From the NCBI GenBank assembly GCA_021792775.1, contig JAJYTZ010000004.1:1-46688 (forward strand): DNA of 46,688 nt, in the 5' to 3' direction. Both the position numbers and the translations under genes were made by a program. Below the pieces are notes generated by a model, which saw only the letters and a list, made by a program, of their open reading frames with translations, had not been told where the DNA came from and searched no databases. Shown here one piece after another: positions 23,809 to 33,003 of the stretch. Numbering within the stretch: position 1 is the first letter of the stretch; each line of letters begins with the position of its first letter. This DNA comes from Microcaldota archaeon. Lineage in GTDB: Archaea; Micrarchaeota; Micrarchaeia; Micrarchaeales; Micrarchaeaceae.

Positions 23809-24194
23809 TAGACACAAACGTATTAGTAGATTACATAATAAAAGGCTCGGAGATGCATGAGAAAGCCAAAGAATATCTCGAGAGGATCAACAACGGCATT
23901 TTACCAACCGTCGTATTGGAGGAGCTTACGTACGCACTAAACAGAATGGGCTTGAATAAGGAGACAATCGACGAGGAAATAAGTGAGATTTTGAACTCCT
24001 ACGAAGTCCTTGGTATAAGTGAAGATGAAATCGTGCAGGCAAAAGATATGATCATGCAGGAAAAGCACACAACATTCAAAAGATTCAATGATAAACTCAT
24101 ACTATCATTCGCAAAGAAAAGAGACCTGCCACTATTGACCTTTGATGCTAATCTAAAGAATGAATGTAAGGCCTACGAAGTTAAGCTGGCATAG
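23796..24194 (+). CDS. VapC-type PIN-domain toxin, pair 2
   Basis: The 132-residue PIN ribonuclease has D6 in MECVIDTNVLVDYI, E in VVLEELTYAL, D in RFNDKLILSFAKK and D in LLTFDANL, the full acidic set. It is translationally coupled to vapB-2. Compared with pair 1 it is a different PIN subfamily, so the two loci are not recent duplicates. Confidence 0.92.
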   Translation: MECVIDTNVLVDYIIKGSEMHEKAKEYLERINNGILPTVVLEELTYALNRMGLNKETIDEEISEILNSYEVLGISEDEIVQAKDMIMQEKHTTFKRFNDKLILSFAKKRDLPLLTFDANLKNECKAYEVKLA

Positions 24195-24348
24195 CCCCAG
24201 TAATCCGAACAAAGGCAAATTATCACAGCGTAAAAAGGACTTCATAGAGATTATAGAGGTTTACAGGGTAAAAAGAGCATAAGCGGTATCTTCTCTTATG
24301 TGAACTGCCTCAGGCCAAAGCTCAAGGTAATTCACTAGTTGGGGGATG

Positions 24349-24765
24349 TCACAGTACTAACTGAACGCCAAGTTCTGAAGCAATCCTTAACATCTTTTCA
24401 TCAAAACTTAGCAAAGGTTTCCCGCTCATGATACTTGCAGCAATGTACATAGAATCATAGACGGTAACATGCTTTGATACTGCAATTCTGATAGCCATAT
24501 CCTTCAAATCATTAGCCGGTATCAGATTCAATTCGTTTATAATCGAGCTAAAGTTATCTAATGCTTGCTCAAATGCGTTCTTGCTTAGATTTTTCCTAAT
24601 AACATAATCCTTCCATAGTGCGTTCAGAACCTCTGAGACTATCACATCCGGCGCGTCTATGGGCTCCCCTGAACTAGTCTGGCGCAAAAATATTTCCCTA
24701 GTCTTATCAGAATATTTTTCTTTAACTACCAGCTTAAAAACGGCGTTTGCATCTACCACAATCAT
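24349..24765 (-). CDS. VapC-type PIN-domain toxin, pair 3
   Basis: The 138-residue PIN domain has D5 in MIVVDANAVFKLVV, E in VSEVLNALW, D in VYDSMYIAA and D in LLSFDEKM. Its ATG overlaps the antitoxin stop by 4 nt. It converges on VapBC-2; the 154-bp gap between the two toxin genes holds no visible gene. Confidence 0.92.
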   Translation of the reverse strand: MIVVDANAVFKLVVKEKYSDKTREIFLRQTSSGEPIDAPDVIVSEVLNALWKDYVIRKNLSKNAFEQALDNFSSIINELNLIPANDLKDMAIRIAVSKHVTVYDSMYIAASIMSGKPLLSFDEKMLRIASELGVQLVL

Positions 24766-24980
24766 CTGTCATCACGGTCTTCTCTTATAAGGACTGTGCT
24801 ATCAACAGGATTTTTACCTGTGGTCTTCACAGGCTTCATGCGCTTTAGCAACTTATGTAAATGTAGAGATTTAGCTCTAGATTCTATATACCGACGTATG
24901 TCCTCGCTCCAATTAATGTCGCTTTCCTTCATAAGCATTTTCACGCTCTTAGGAACCCTTATCGTTATAACTTCTGACAT
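24762..24980 (-). CDS. VapB-type antitoxin, pair 3
   Basis: The 72-residue protein begins with SEVITIRVPKSVKMLMKESD, a ribbon-helix-helix strand and helix of the archaeal VapB type. It ends in a basic then acidic tail (REDRDDR). The promoter TATA is near 25003-25016 on the minus strand. It overlaps its toxin gene by ATGA. Confidence 0.87.
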   Translation of the reverse strand: MSEVITIRVPKSVKMLMKESDINWSEDIRRYIESRAKSLHLHKLLKRMKPVKTTGKNPVDSTVLIREDRDDR

Positions 24981-25017
24981 GATACCACAAGTATATTATA
25001 AGCAAATAAATATATAA

Positions 25018-25035
25018 GTATTACGTTTGGAATAC
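25018..25035. promoter_or_regulatory. inverted repeat upstream of the VapBC-3 TATA box
   Basis: GTATT and AATAC arms with an 8-nt spacer lie just upstream of the TATA box. They are nested with TTACGT/ACGTAA arms at 25021-25026 and 25045-25050. The arms are short, so operator function is tentative. Confidence 0.35.
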
Positions 25036-25075
25036 ATTTGTACTACGTAAAATAAGATACGACCCATCTAACCCT

Positions 25076-25160
25076 AGCCCCAAGGGGGAGTTGAACCCCC
25101 GACCTCCTGTTTTCCAGTTTTTAATACGAGACAGGCGCTCTACCACTGAGCTACTGAGGC
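25076..25160 (-). tRNA. tRNA-Thr(CGT) with a 13-nt intron at 37/38
   Basis: On the minus strand, acceptor arms GCCTCAG/TTGGGGC pair with two G-U wobbles. D-stem GCTC/GAGC, anticodon stem CCTGT/ACAGG and T-stem GGGGG/CCCCC with loop TTCAACT are intact. The interval inside the anticodon stem is 20 nt. Removing 25112-25124 leaves CTCGTAA, anticodon CGT (25126-25128). The central helix CTCG/CTGG has one mismatch, so this is a relaxed bulge-helix motif and the exact cut is uncertain by one base. Discriminator U73 is common for archaeal tRNA-Thr. CCA is not encoded. Confidence 0.9.
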
Positions 25161-25217
25161 ACTGCATCCATCTTGTAAGAAAAGGGTTTTAAGCCTTTAA
25201 GCGTATTGATAACCGTT

Positions 25218-28200
25218 ATGGACGATTCTGATAATATCCACATAGTTGAGGGCGGGAAAGAGGATGATACACAATCAGGCACGCCTCCCGAAGGGATTAA
25301 GATAGAGGGAACGGTAGAAAACGACGACGGTTCAGATAGCACGGAGCCTGAAGAGACTGTCCCAGAAAGCGAGTCAGAGTCAAATTCTGGTACTGACAGC
25401 AACGAAGTTGAGAATGAGAATCAGCCATCCGCTCCTTCTGTAACAAACGCCCCAGAATCGACTCAGCAACCCTCCCAACCAGAACTCCCTATTACCTCTA
25501 GAACCCCAACTATAACGACACCAGTCGCAGAAGAGACGGAGAACGCCTCACAGCAACAACCACCCCAGCCCAACACGATACAGGGTGAGGCACAGCAGCC
25601 TGCAGAGAAAAAGACCGAAAAAAAAGGAAGGCCTGCACGTCTGGCTACGTACGCAATAATCCTAGTGCTGGTAATAGCAGTAGCTGCTGCCCTTGGCTCC
25701 CATTATATATTCAAACCGCCAACTACAATCTCAACAACAACGATACCATACGCTGAGTCTTACCATATCTCAAGCTGCTCTGCGATATCGAAACCCGGTC
25801 TCTACTATCTGACTGGAAATGCGGTATACCAAGGCCTCAGCGGCAGCTGCATGAGCATAACATCAAGCAATGTCCTTATTGATTGCCAGAACGGCAGCAT
25901 TATCGGCTCAGGTCCGTATGCCGTAGGCACATCCTATTCTACAGGCGTCTCAATAAGCAAATCAAAGAACGTCTCAGTGCAGAACTGCCACATAACAAAA
26001 TTCTCTTACGGACTCAGGTCAATCGGTTCAAGTGTGGTGAACGCCTCAAAAGACAACATATCGTATAATGTGCAGTCAAACCTGTATCTTAACTCTACAA
26101 AGTCATCTGTATTCAAAAACGACCGGTTTGAAGGCATAAAGACAAACTACAGCTCTGTATACCTGGTTAACGGCTCATCCAACAATACGATGCAGAACGA
26201 CAATATCTCATCGAACAGGATCGGCCTGTACATCAACTCTTCGTCCAACAATACATACATCAACAACACAGTGCTAAAGACAAATACCTCTTTCACGTGC
26301 AGCTTGAACAGCGGCGTATACGGTACCAGCACAGCCAAATCAAACTCGTGCGTGAATAACTACGGGTGTTCATTCCTTTCCTGCTCCTTAAAGAACGTAC
26401 CTGCCAATATCTCCAAAATATCGCTGGGCAGCAAGATAAACAGCTGCGGCGCGATAGAGATCCCGGGAAACTACTACCTCAACAAGAGCATAAACGCCTA
26501 TTATGTAGAACCGTTTGGCGCCTCCTGGTCATATCACGTGCCATGCATAACGATAGATTCGCCCCACGTAAATCTTTACTGCAACAACAACTACATAACG
26601 AACGCGACCATCGGCATATCGATAGTCAATTCCTACTTTGACAATCTGAGCGGCTGCAACACCAATGCAAGGATAGTTGGTATACAGCTGATAAACTCTA
26701 CCGGGGTGACTGTCAACGGCTCTAAGATAACAGGCTCTGCTATCGGCATATCAGTAAAGAAATCAAGTACGAATGTCTTCTCCCATTTTGATGTATACAA
26801 CAATTCGATAGGTATATATCTGAACAATTCGCAGACAGAGACATTTACATCAGGAAAAGCGGTCAACAACTCTGTCGTAGACATATTCGCGACCAACAGC
26901 TCTGTCGGCCAGCTTACAAACTTTGCCGAGAACCTGACATGCGGAATATCAGATACCCTTTGGGCACGATGCTCCAATTATATAACGCCGGAGCTCAACC
27001 AGTTCTACCTCAGCTCCTGCAGCGCTCTCAAGTTCTCCGGAAATTACACCCTCCAGAACGACATGTTCAGCGATTCTTCATCCTGCTTCAGCATAAGGAA
27101 CGTAAGCAACATAACTCTCAACTGCAATGGCCATATAATAACAAACAGACTTCTCAACGGCGCTGCCACTTCCGCTGTGCTTGCCATCCATTCTAATAAC
27201 ATAACAGTCGAGAACTGTGCTACAGACAACTTCGGCACCTCCATAAACGTCTCAAACTCTTCCAAAGACACTATAATAAACAACATCGCGACAGGTCCCT
27301 TCCAGTCGGTTGGAATCTCGCTTTCCGGATCATCCGATTTAGAAGTGCTGAACAATCGCCTATCCAACGAGACACAGTCCGGTATATACCTCCACAATGT
27401 CTTTTCCAGCATGGTTTCCAATAATATAGTCAAATATGTGAAGACAGGGTATGCAATCGAGATAAACAGTTCCAGGAACAACACGATATACAGCAACGGC
27501 GGACTGGAAAACTATATCGGGATATTCCTGAACAGCTCTTCGATAGACAACCTAGTAAGCTACAACAACTTCTCGCTGAGCGGGTCGTATGACTACAGAT
27601 GCAGCCCCAGCGATTCCGGGATAAATGCAGAGAACGGCGGGGTAAACTACGGCACTAAGAAAGCTGGCTGTCTTTGGCTTGCCGCTGTGCAGAAAGGCCA
27701 GTCGCTAAGCTGCACATCGGCTCTCGGACCATCTACCTACACCCTCCAGTCAGACTATGCGTACTCTTCCGGCGCCACATGCTTTGCGGTATACTCGAAC
27801 GATACCACGATAAACTGCAACAACCACACAGTCATAGCGACCAACGGCGGGACATTCGCATCATTCCTAAACTCCAACAACGGCAAGATATACAACTGCA
27901 ATCTGAAGGGATTCTCCCCTGCAATATCGATAAAGAACTCGAAGGTGCTTGTCTTTAACAACACGATAGGTTCAAACAGCACAGCCAACAATTCCTATGC
28001 CGTATCGGCCTCAAGTTCCTCCGGGATCGACATCAAGAATATGACAGTCTCAAGCAGGTCAAACGGAATATATCTATATCACGACTCTAACGGGACGCTC
28101 AGCAACACAACCGTCAACGCTTCCGGAATATCCTACTATCTCAATAATACTGATTTCTTTGACATCCTTGACTCTGCCTCGTCCCCGCATAGCGGGACAG

Positions 28201-28364
28201 GATGGTTCTTATCCAACTCAACGCAAGATATTATATCGGGAAGCTCGCTGTACGGCGTGATATCCGGACTTGAGTGTTCAGGTAGCTCTTCCAACATCAA
28301 TGCAGTCATTGGCAAGTCGAACAATTACGGTTTAGTACTCTCATGCCCATGGGCTAAGAGCTAG
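25218..28364 (+). CDS. large membrane-anchored surface protein with right-handed beta-helix (NosD/PbH1-like) repeats
   Basis: This protein has 1048 residues from ATG 25218 (the frame opens at 25206). Counting from 25206, residues 1-140 are acidic, proline/serine-rich and probably disordered. A basic stretch (EKKTEKKGRPAR) and one transmembrane helix (~147-168) follow, giving a cytoplasmic N-terminus. The rest is extracellular: several modules beginning with a Ser-Cys-Ser/Thr-Ala...Tyr-Tyr-Leu pattern, each followed by N-x-S/T-rich short repeats (SSNNTYINN-type) that form parallel beta-helix rungs. Paired cysteines recur in each module. It is probably a heavily glycosylated adhesin or cell-surface protein; enzymatic activity (carbohydrate-active) cannot be excluded. 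Confidence 0.82.
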   Translation: MDDSDNIHIVEGGKEDDTQSGTPPEGIKIEGTVENDDGSDSTEPEETVPESESESNSGTDSNEVENENQPSAPSVTNAPESTQQPSQPELPITSRTPTITTPVAEETENASQQQPPQPNTIQGEAQQPAEKKTEKKGRPARLATYAIILVLVIAVAAALGSHYIFKPPTTISTTTIPYAESYHISSCSAISKPGLYYLTGNAVYQGLSGSCMSITSSNVLIDCQNGSIIGSGPYAVGTSYSTGVSISKSKNVSVQNCHITKFSYGLRSIGSSVVNASKDNISYNVQSNLYLNSTKSSVFKNDRFEGIKTNYSSVYLVNGSSNNTMQNDNISSNRIGLYINSSSNNTYINNTVLKTNTSFTCSLNSGVYGTSTAKSNSCVNNYGCSFLSCSLKNVPANISKISLGSKINSCGAIEIPGNYYLNKSINAYYVEPFGASWSYHVPCITIDSPHVNLYCNNNYITNATIGISIVNSYFDNLSGCNTNARIVGIQLINSTGVTVNGSKITGSAIGISVKKSSTNVFSHFDVYNNSIGIYLNNSQTETFTSGKAVNNSVVDIFATNSSVGQLTNFAENLTCGISDTLWARCSNYITPELNQFYLSSCSALKFSGNYTLQNDMFSDSSSCFSIRNVSNITLNCNGHIITNRLLNGAATSAVLAIHSNNITVENCATDNFGTSINVSNSSKDTIINNIATGPFQSVGISLSGSSDLEVLNNRLSNETQSGIYLHNVFSSMVSNNIVKYVKTGYAIEINSSRNNTIYSNGGLENYIGIFLNSSSIDNLVSYNNFSLSGSYDYRCSPSDSGINAENGGVNYGTKKAGCLWLAAVQKGQSLSCTSALGPSTYTLQSDYAYSSGATCFAVYSNDTTINCNNHTVIATNGGTFASFLNSNNGKIYNCNLKGFSPAISIKNSKVLVFNNTIGSNSTANNSYAVSASSSSGIDIKNMTVSSRSNGIYLYHDSNGTLSNTTVNASGISYYLNNTDFFDILDSASSPHSGTGWFLSNSTQDIISGSSLYGVISGLECSGSSSNINAVIGKSNNYGLVLSCPWAKS

Positions 28365-28374
28365 GTGTACTCCT

Positions 28375-30141
28375 ATGGAATTCAAGGAGCTTGCTGGCTT
28401 CTACGAGAAGCTTGAAGGACTGTCATCCAGGCTCAGCATGATAGAGGTCATGTCAGAGCTCTTCAAGCGTCTCAAATACGCAGAGATAGACAAGGTTGTG
28501 TACATGGTGCAGGGCGTACTCGCCGCCCCATACGAAGGGGTAGAGTTCGGTCTTGCGGTAAAGATGGCACAGGACTCCATATCTATCGCCACAGGGGCGA
28601 GCAAAGCGGATGTCGAAGCGTTATACAGGAAACTTGGAGACTTAGGCTCTGCCGCAGAGAGGCTGAGGTCAGAATCAAAGCTTAGGAGGATGAGCTCCTC
28701 CACTTATACTGTAGAGATGGTCTACGATTCGATGCTGAAGATAGCAAAGACATCAAGATCTGGCAGCAAAGAGCTTAAGATACGCATACTTGCAGAGATG
28801 CTTGCAGCTTCAACTCCGCTCGAATGCAGGTATCTGGTAAGGTATCCTCTCGGTCAATTGAGACTGGGAGCCGGCGATTATACTGTATTAGAGGCGCTCT
28901 CAGTTGCCGTTACCGGCAATCGCTCCTCCAAGGAGCTACTTGAAGGCGCGTACAACATATGCAGCGACCTTGGCTATGTTGCAAGGGTCTTATTCAAAGA
29001 GGGAAATAAGGGAATCAGAGACATAGGGGTAAGCCTCTTCCGGCCGATAAGACCAGCTCTGGCAGAACGCCTTCCCACAGCAGAACAGATTCTCAAAAAG
29101 ATGGGCGGCAGATGCGCCGTAGATCAGAAGTATGATGGATTCAGGTGCCAGATTCACAAAAAGGGCGGGCAGGTCAAGATATACTCGAGAAATCTCGAGG
29201 AGACAACCTCTATGTTTCCAGACATAGTGGCAGAGGTAATTAGATATGTAAAGTCGGATTCTGTGATATTCGAAGGCGAAGCGCTGGCGTTCAACGAAAA
29301 GACAGAGGAGTTCATGCCATTCCAGGAAACAATACAGCGCAAGAGAAAGCACGGCATCAACGAGATGGCAGAGTCGATGCCGTTGCATTTAATGGCGTTC
29401 GACCTTATCTATGAGGGAAAGAGCTATATGGGACGCCCATACTCTGAAAGGAGAAAGCGGCTTGAGGAGATAGTGTCAAGGGATTCGGAGAAGATAAAGC
29501 TCTCCAAGATGGAAGTGATAGAATCAGCAGATAGGCTGGAGCGGTTCTTCGAAGCTTCGGTGGGGGACGGACTTGAGGGGATAGTAGCGAAGGACCTATC
29601 AGCGCAGTACGTCGCAGGGGCGAGAGGATTCAGCTGGATAAAGATGAAGCGCAGCTATAAGGGCGAGCTCTCAGATACGCTTGATCTTGTGATACTGGGC
29701 TATTACCTTGGGAAAGGATCAAGGGCAGAGTTCATGTTTGGCGGTCTTCTCTGCGGAGTCTACGATAAAAAGAATGACATGTTTGAGACTGTGTCGAGAA
29801 TTGGGACGGGATTCACAGAGAAGTGGATGCGGGAGCTAAGGGAGAAGCTCAGCCAAATACGCCTGAAGTCGAAACCTGCCCGTGTAGAATCGATCATCCA
29901 ACCTGACTTCTGGGTTGAGCCCAAATATGTGGTCACAGTGAGGGCTGACGAGATAACAAGGTCGCCGATGCATACGTGCGGCGCAGGCAAAAACGGCACG
30001 GGTTACGCTCTCAGGTTTCCTAGGATAATAGGGGAAGAGCCGATACGAAAGGACAAGAGCGCGGAAGACTCGACCACCAGCGTGGAGGTCATAGAGATGT
30101 TTAAGCAGCAGAAGAAGGTAAGCACAAAATCTCATATGTAG
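28375..30141 (+). CDS. lig: ATP-dependent DNA ligase
   Basis: The 588-residue enzyme seals nicks in replication and repair. The adenylated lysine is K252 in DQKYDGFRCQIH (motif I). SRNLEETTSMFPDI (III region), FEGEALAF (IIIa), EGIVAKD (IV) and WIKMKRSY (V) follow, then an OB-fold C-terminus. The N-terminal 200 residues form the archaeal DNA-binding domain. GGTG lies just upstream of the ATG. It follows the beta-helix gene by 10 nt and converges on the pilus operon with a 10-bp overlap. Confidence 0.96.
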   Translation: MEFKELAGFYEKLEGLSSRLSMIEVMSELFKRLKYAEIDKVVYMVQGVLAAPYEGVEFGLAVKMAQDSISIATGASKADVEALYRKLGDLGSAAERLRSESKLRRMSSSTYTVEMVYDSMLKIAKTSRSGSKELKIRILAEMLAASTPLECRYLVRYPLGQLRLGAGDYTVLEALSVAVTGNRSSKELLEGAYNICSDLGYVARVLFKEGNKGIRDIGVSLFRPIRPALAERLPTAEQILKKMGGRCAVDQKYDGFRCQIHKKGGQVKIYSRNLEETTSMFPDIVAEVIRYVKSDSVIFEGEALAFNEKTEEFMPFQETIQRKRKHGINEMAESMPLHLMAFDLIYEGKSYMGRPYSERRKRLEEIVSRDSEKIKLSKMEVIESADRLERFFEASVGDGLEGIVAKDLSAQYVAGARGFSWIKMKRSYKGELSDTLDLVILGYYLGKGSRAEFMFGGLLCGVYDKKNDMFETVSRIGTGFTEKWMRELREKLSQIRLKSKPARVESIIQPDFWVEPKYVVTVRADEITRSPMHTCGAGKNGTGYALRFPRIIGEEPIRKDKSAEDSTTSVEVIEMFKQQKKVSTKSHM

Positions 30142-30416
30142 CTCTTGTAGACCTTCGGGTAAAAGGAATCGCTTACTGTAAGTATCCCATGCGATTCTGT
30201 AAGATCCATGCCATCTATATCGGCTATCTTCGTCATATTCACAGTGTTGGCGCTGTGCATTATACCGACAGACCATATCTCCGCGCCAACTATCCCCTTA
30301 TAGAGATTTATCTGAGAGGCAAGCTCCGACTCTGCAGGATGCATGTTAGAGTTCATCCTTGAAACAAGCGCAACTGTTATTATCGCCGCTACTATAAGCA
30401 ATCCGTAGAATCCCAT
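30132..30416 (-). CDS. small membrane-anchored protein, last gene of the pilus-like operon
   Basis: The 94-residue protein has one N-terminal hydrophobic helix (GFYGLLIVAAIITVALVS) and a polar, presumably extracellular remainder. There is no class III signal motif. Its start abuts the preceding gene's stop. No family is recognised; it is probably an accessory pseudopilin or structural component, by position only. Confidence 0.7.
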   Translation of the reverse strand: MGFYGLLIVAAIITVALVSRMNSNMHPAESELASQINLYKGIVGAEIWSVGIMHSANTVNMTKIADIDGMDLTESHGILTVSDSFYPKVYKSYI

Positions 30417-30782
30417 CTAACCACATGCGGAGGTGCATATCCCTTTACCGCCAAGGATGTAACAAAAGCTCTTTCTGTACAGGCATATGCCCCCTCCTTC
30501 CCTATAAGTCGATCCGTTGTAATATATTGAAACGCTGGAGTCTTTCTCTATCGAGGCCAGGGTCCTAAGAAAGCCGTTGACGCAGAGAGCATTCCCTGAG
30601 TACAGGCATTCATCCAATGTACTGTTTTTCGCAATCGCCTGTGCCATATCATATACAGTATTGTAAGCTCTCACACCGGAGCCGTTTTGGTTCCATACAC
30701 CCGCGTTAGCAGCCATCCCTATCGCAGAGATAATTATCACCGATGCGATTATGCCCTCGATAGTAGCTAATTGCCCTCTCAT
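30417..30782 (-). CDS. pilin-like protein with class III-like signal peptide
   Basis: The 121-residue product starts MRGQLATIEGIIAS followed by a hydrophobic helix, the layout of archaeal prepilins cleaved by a PibD/EppA-type peptidase just before the Q. Four or more cysteines (DECLYSGNALC, GICLYRKSFC, GICTSAC) predict disulfides. It is the ninth gene of the operon. Confidence 0.75.
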   Translation of the reverse strand: MRGQLATIEGIIASVIIISAIGMAANAGVWNQNGSGVRAYNTVYDMAQAIAKNSTLDECLYSGNALCVNGFLRTLASIEKDSSVSIYYNGSTYREGGGICLYRKSFCYILGGKGICTSACG

Positions 30783-30820
30783 TGTCTTCCCTTTTCTTAC
30801 CTGTCATCTCTTCTCTCTTA

Positions 30821-32107
30821 CTACCTTATGTTTATCACTGATTTTCCGTAATCGACGGTCATATTTCCATAATATCCATCAAGGCGCGCCGTTATGTTTG
30901 AGAACGAGATGACTCCGTCAACTTTGCATAAATACTCTGGTCCAGGCACGCTCCCTACCATAGTACAGTTGCCCATTCCAGCATTGTTCGATAAAAGGCT
31001 CTCGGCCTCGGAATTGTACTTGCCTATCTGTTCAGCGGCTATGTCAGAAGAGGCACCGCTTATCTTACTCCCATTATAGTATGCGAGTGTTGCAAGTGTA
31101 TTATTCAGGTAACTATCAAAGGTACTGTAATCCTTTTCCGGCACTTGGGAATACGCGCCCCCTTGAGCTTTGATAGTGTATCGCGGTGGTGTCGAATTTC
31201 CGTAAACCGTACCTGAGACAGTCGCATTTCCGAAGTCTCTGCCATTTGAGTATATCTGGTTAGTGCTTTCAGCACTGCTGAGGTTTGATCTGAGAAGTGT
31301 TTGGTTGTTCTGGAGAAGGAGGGTTATGCTGTAGTTGTATGTGCCGTTCCTGTTAGTCATGTAAGAGGTGCCTATATCCGATTTATACAGGCAGTACGCC
31401 CTGTACTGGCTCCCCGCTCCATAATAGCACTCTGCAGAGCCGACATAATAGTACCAGCTTGCCCCAGCACCACACTGCGCTACTATCTTGTAGAGATGTC
31501 CCTCCCAGTTTGAATAAGCACAGTGTGTGGATGTTGATATTGTATAGATGCTACCGCTCGGCACGCTGCCGAAGAACGCGCTCGAGTTATGCTGGAGTAT
31601 CGTGGCTGATATCCCATATGCTGTGCGGTTGTGCCGGGAGGGATAAGTAGCAAAGCTCACAGCGCTCTCTGAAAAATTCTTTGTGGTGTTTGCATAATGT
31701 ATTACCCCCCTCACACTCATCTTTACCTTTCCCTGCTCGGTCGGTACAATTTCGAAATATCCCAAGTAAGTGCCATTCGAACTCTCACTTTTTGATCCTT
31801 GCGATATAACGCTGGCATTCTCCGCGGAAAGGTTCAGCCCATCCACGACAAAACTTCCGGGCCAGCTGACTACCAACATCGCAGAACCAGCGCTCCCAAC
31901 TTTGAACGCGGCCGGAAGATACAGGTAGAAATTCGGCAATAAAACGATACCAGTGTTTGCGGCCACAGTCGTGGTGCTTTTGAGCATCTCATTTATGCTT
32001 GTCGTATTTCCTTTCTGTATAGATATATAGACTCCTATGGCCACTGCAGCAAGCCCCACTACTGCTCCCATGATGAGCATAAACTCAAGTGCGGTCTGCG
32101 CTCTCAT
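30821..32107 (-). CDS. large pilin-like/surface protein with class III signal peptide
   Basis: The 428-residue protein begins MRAQTALEFMLIMGAVVG: basic residue, A, then QTALEF with the conserved glutamate at +5 and a hydrophobic helix. The long C-terminal part is Ser/Asn/Tyr-rich with many N-glycosylation sequons and several cysteines. It is far larger than the other pilin-like proteins and could be a tip or minor adhesive subunit. Its start overlaps the preceding gene by 4 nt. Confidence 0.78.
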   Translation of the reverse strand: MRAQTALEFMLIMGAVVGLAAVAIGVYISIQKGNTTSINEMLKSTTTVAANTGIVLLPNFYLYLPAAFKVGSAGSAMLVVSWPGSFVVDGLNLSAENASVISQGSKSESSNGTYLGYFEIVPTEQGKVKMSVRGVIHYANTTKNFSESAVSFATYPSRHNRTAYGISATILQHNSSAFFGSVPSGSIYTISTSTHCAYSNWEGHLYKIVAQCGAGASWYYYVGSAECYYGAGSQYRAYCLYKSDIGTSYMTNRNGTYNYSITLLLQNNQTLLRSNLSSAESTNQIYSNGRDFGNATVSGTVYGNSTPPRYTIKAQGGAYSQVPEKDYSTFDSYLNNTLATLAYYNGSKISGASSDIAAEQIGKYNSEAESLLSNNAGMGNCTMVGSVPGPEYLCKVDGVISFSNITARLDGYYGNMTVDYGKSVINIR

Positions 32108-32451
32108 CTATCCCACCACATTCCGTAGAGCCTACCGTTGAGCACCAGAACCCTGCCTGCACTTGCGCTTACTGTGCCATTGTAACTCCAGTTGGAGCGT
32201 ATCTGCCGATACGCATAAGTCGTGTTAGACAGAAGCGCATTGCCTATCCCATCCGAGCTCTCTGCCAGATATATGAACCTCTGCATATCCGCATTTGAGG
32301 CGAGGTTTGTGTAACCAGACGATATAGAATAGGTAAGAGATGAACTGGACTCCGAGTATGCTGCTATTGCACCTATCATAGTTACCGAAAAGATAAGAAT
32401 CCCGACAATCGCATCTATTCCTGTTGCAAAGCCCCTCAATTCATCACCCAA
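32104..32451 (-). CDS. small pilin-like protein
   Basis: The 115-residue product starts MGDELRGFATGIDAIVGIL, a divergent class III signal (R-G before F) followed by a hydrophobic helix. The exposed part is Ser/Tyr/Asn-rich. It overlaps the preceding gene by 8 nt and the following gene by 4 nt. Confidence 0.72.
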   Translation of the reverse strand: MGDELRGFATGIDAIVGILIFSVTMIGAIAAYSESSSSLTYSISSGYTNLASNADMQRFIYLAESSDGIGNALLSNTTYAYRQIRSNWSYNGTVSASAGRVLVLNGRLYGMWWDR

Positions 32452-32641
32452 CGTAAATCTTAAAATACGAGTATGGAGATATGCTCTGATTCAATGCGGC
32501 CTCAGTTCGATTCTGCACACTACTGATGTTACCGTGCCCGCCGGCGCGCGAAACAGCCCCGAGCCCGGCAAGCAAAGTGATTACGCAGACCATTGCAACC
32601 ATTGTCAGGAGCAAAGATTCGAAAGATATCTGTCCATGCAT
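32444..32641 (-). CDS. short pilin-like protein (65 residues)
   Basis: The open frame extends to 32797, but the ATG at 32639-32641 (MHGQISFESLLLTMV) gives a class III signal with Q-I-S-F-E and a hydrophobic helix, and it coincides with the upstream stop (ATGA). The mature part is only about 40 residues, with N-x-S/T sequons. The longer frame upstream is the antisense-like shadow of the neighbouring gene. Confidence 0.72.
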   Translation of the reverse strand: MHGQISFESLLLTMVAMVCVITLLAGLGAVSRAGGHGNISSVQNRTEAALNQSISPYSYFKIYVG

Positions 32642-33003
32642 CAGCTCACCAGGTAACTCCCATTCGTATAGCTCATCCGCACTGCCTGTATAAAACCGCC
32701 CCCATCGCAAAGAGCGCCGCTTAAGGAAACATTCCCATCCACAACAAATCTCTTCCCATAGATATCCGCGTATCCTCCATTTATCGTTGTATTGCATACA
32801 GCCTTGGGCACATACGCAGTGAACTGGGCGTATGTGCTTCCCATCCTGGAGTTCACTTCGTTTATCAGCTCGCCCACGTAATCGATGCCCTCCTGCCTGC
32901 TCATCGCCGGAAAGCCAGCCTTGTAAACATAGAGGATCCCTGCAAGGGCTGCGGTAGCGAAAACCGTATATAAAATAAACTCCAGAGAGACCTGCCCGCG
33001 CAT
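32641..33003 (-). CDS. pilin-like protein with class III signal peptide
   Basis: The 120-residue product begins MRGQVSLEFILYTVFATAAL: R-G, cleavage, then Q-V-S-L-E-F and a hydrophobic helix, an almost ideal archaeal prepilin N-terminus. Two cysteines are present in the mature domain. The start overlaps the preceding stop by one base. Confidence 0.82.
   Translation of the reverse strand: MRGQVSLEFILYTVFATAALAGILYVYKAGFPAMSRQEGIDYVGELINEVNSRMGSTYAQFTAYVPKAVCNTTINGGYADIYGKRFVVDGNVSLSGALCDGGGFIQAVRMSYTNGSYLVS

Noticed and set aside
24193-25082. Possible attachment-site pair TAGCCCCA (24193-24200 and 25075-25082) flanking VapBC-3
   Set aside because: Only 8 bp match and the match does not extend into the tRNA T-arm; expected by chance.
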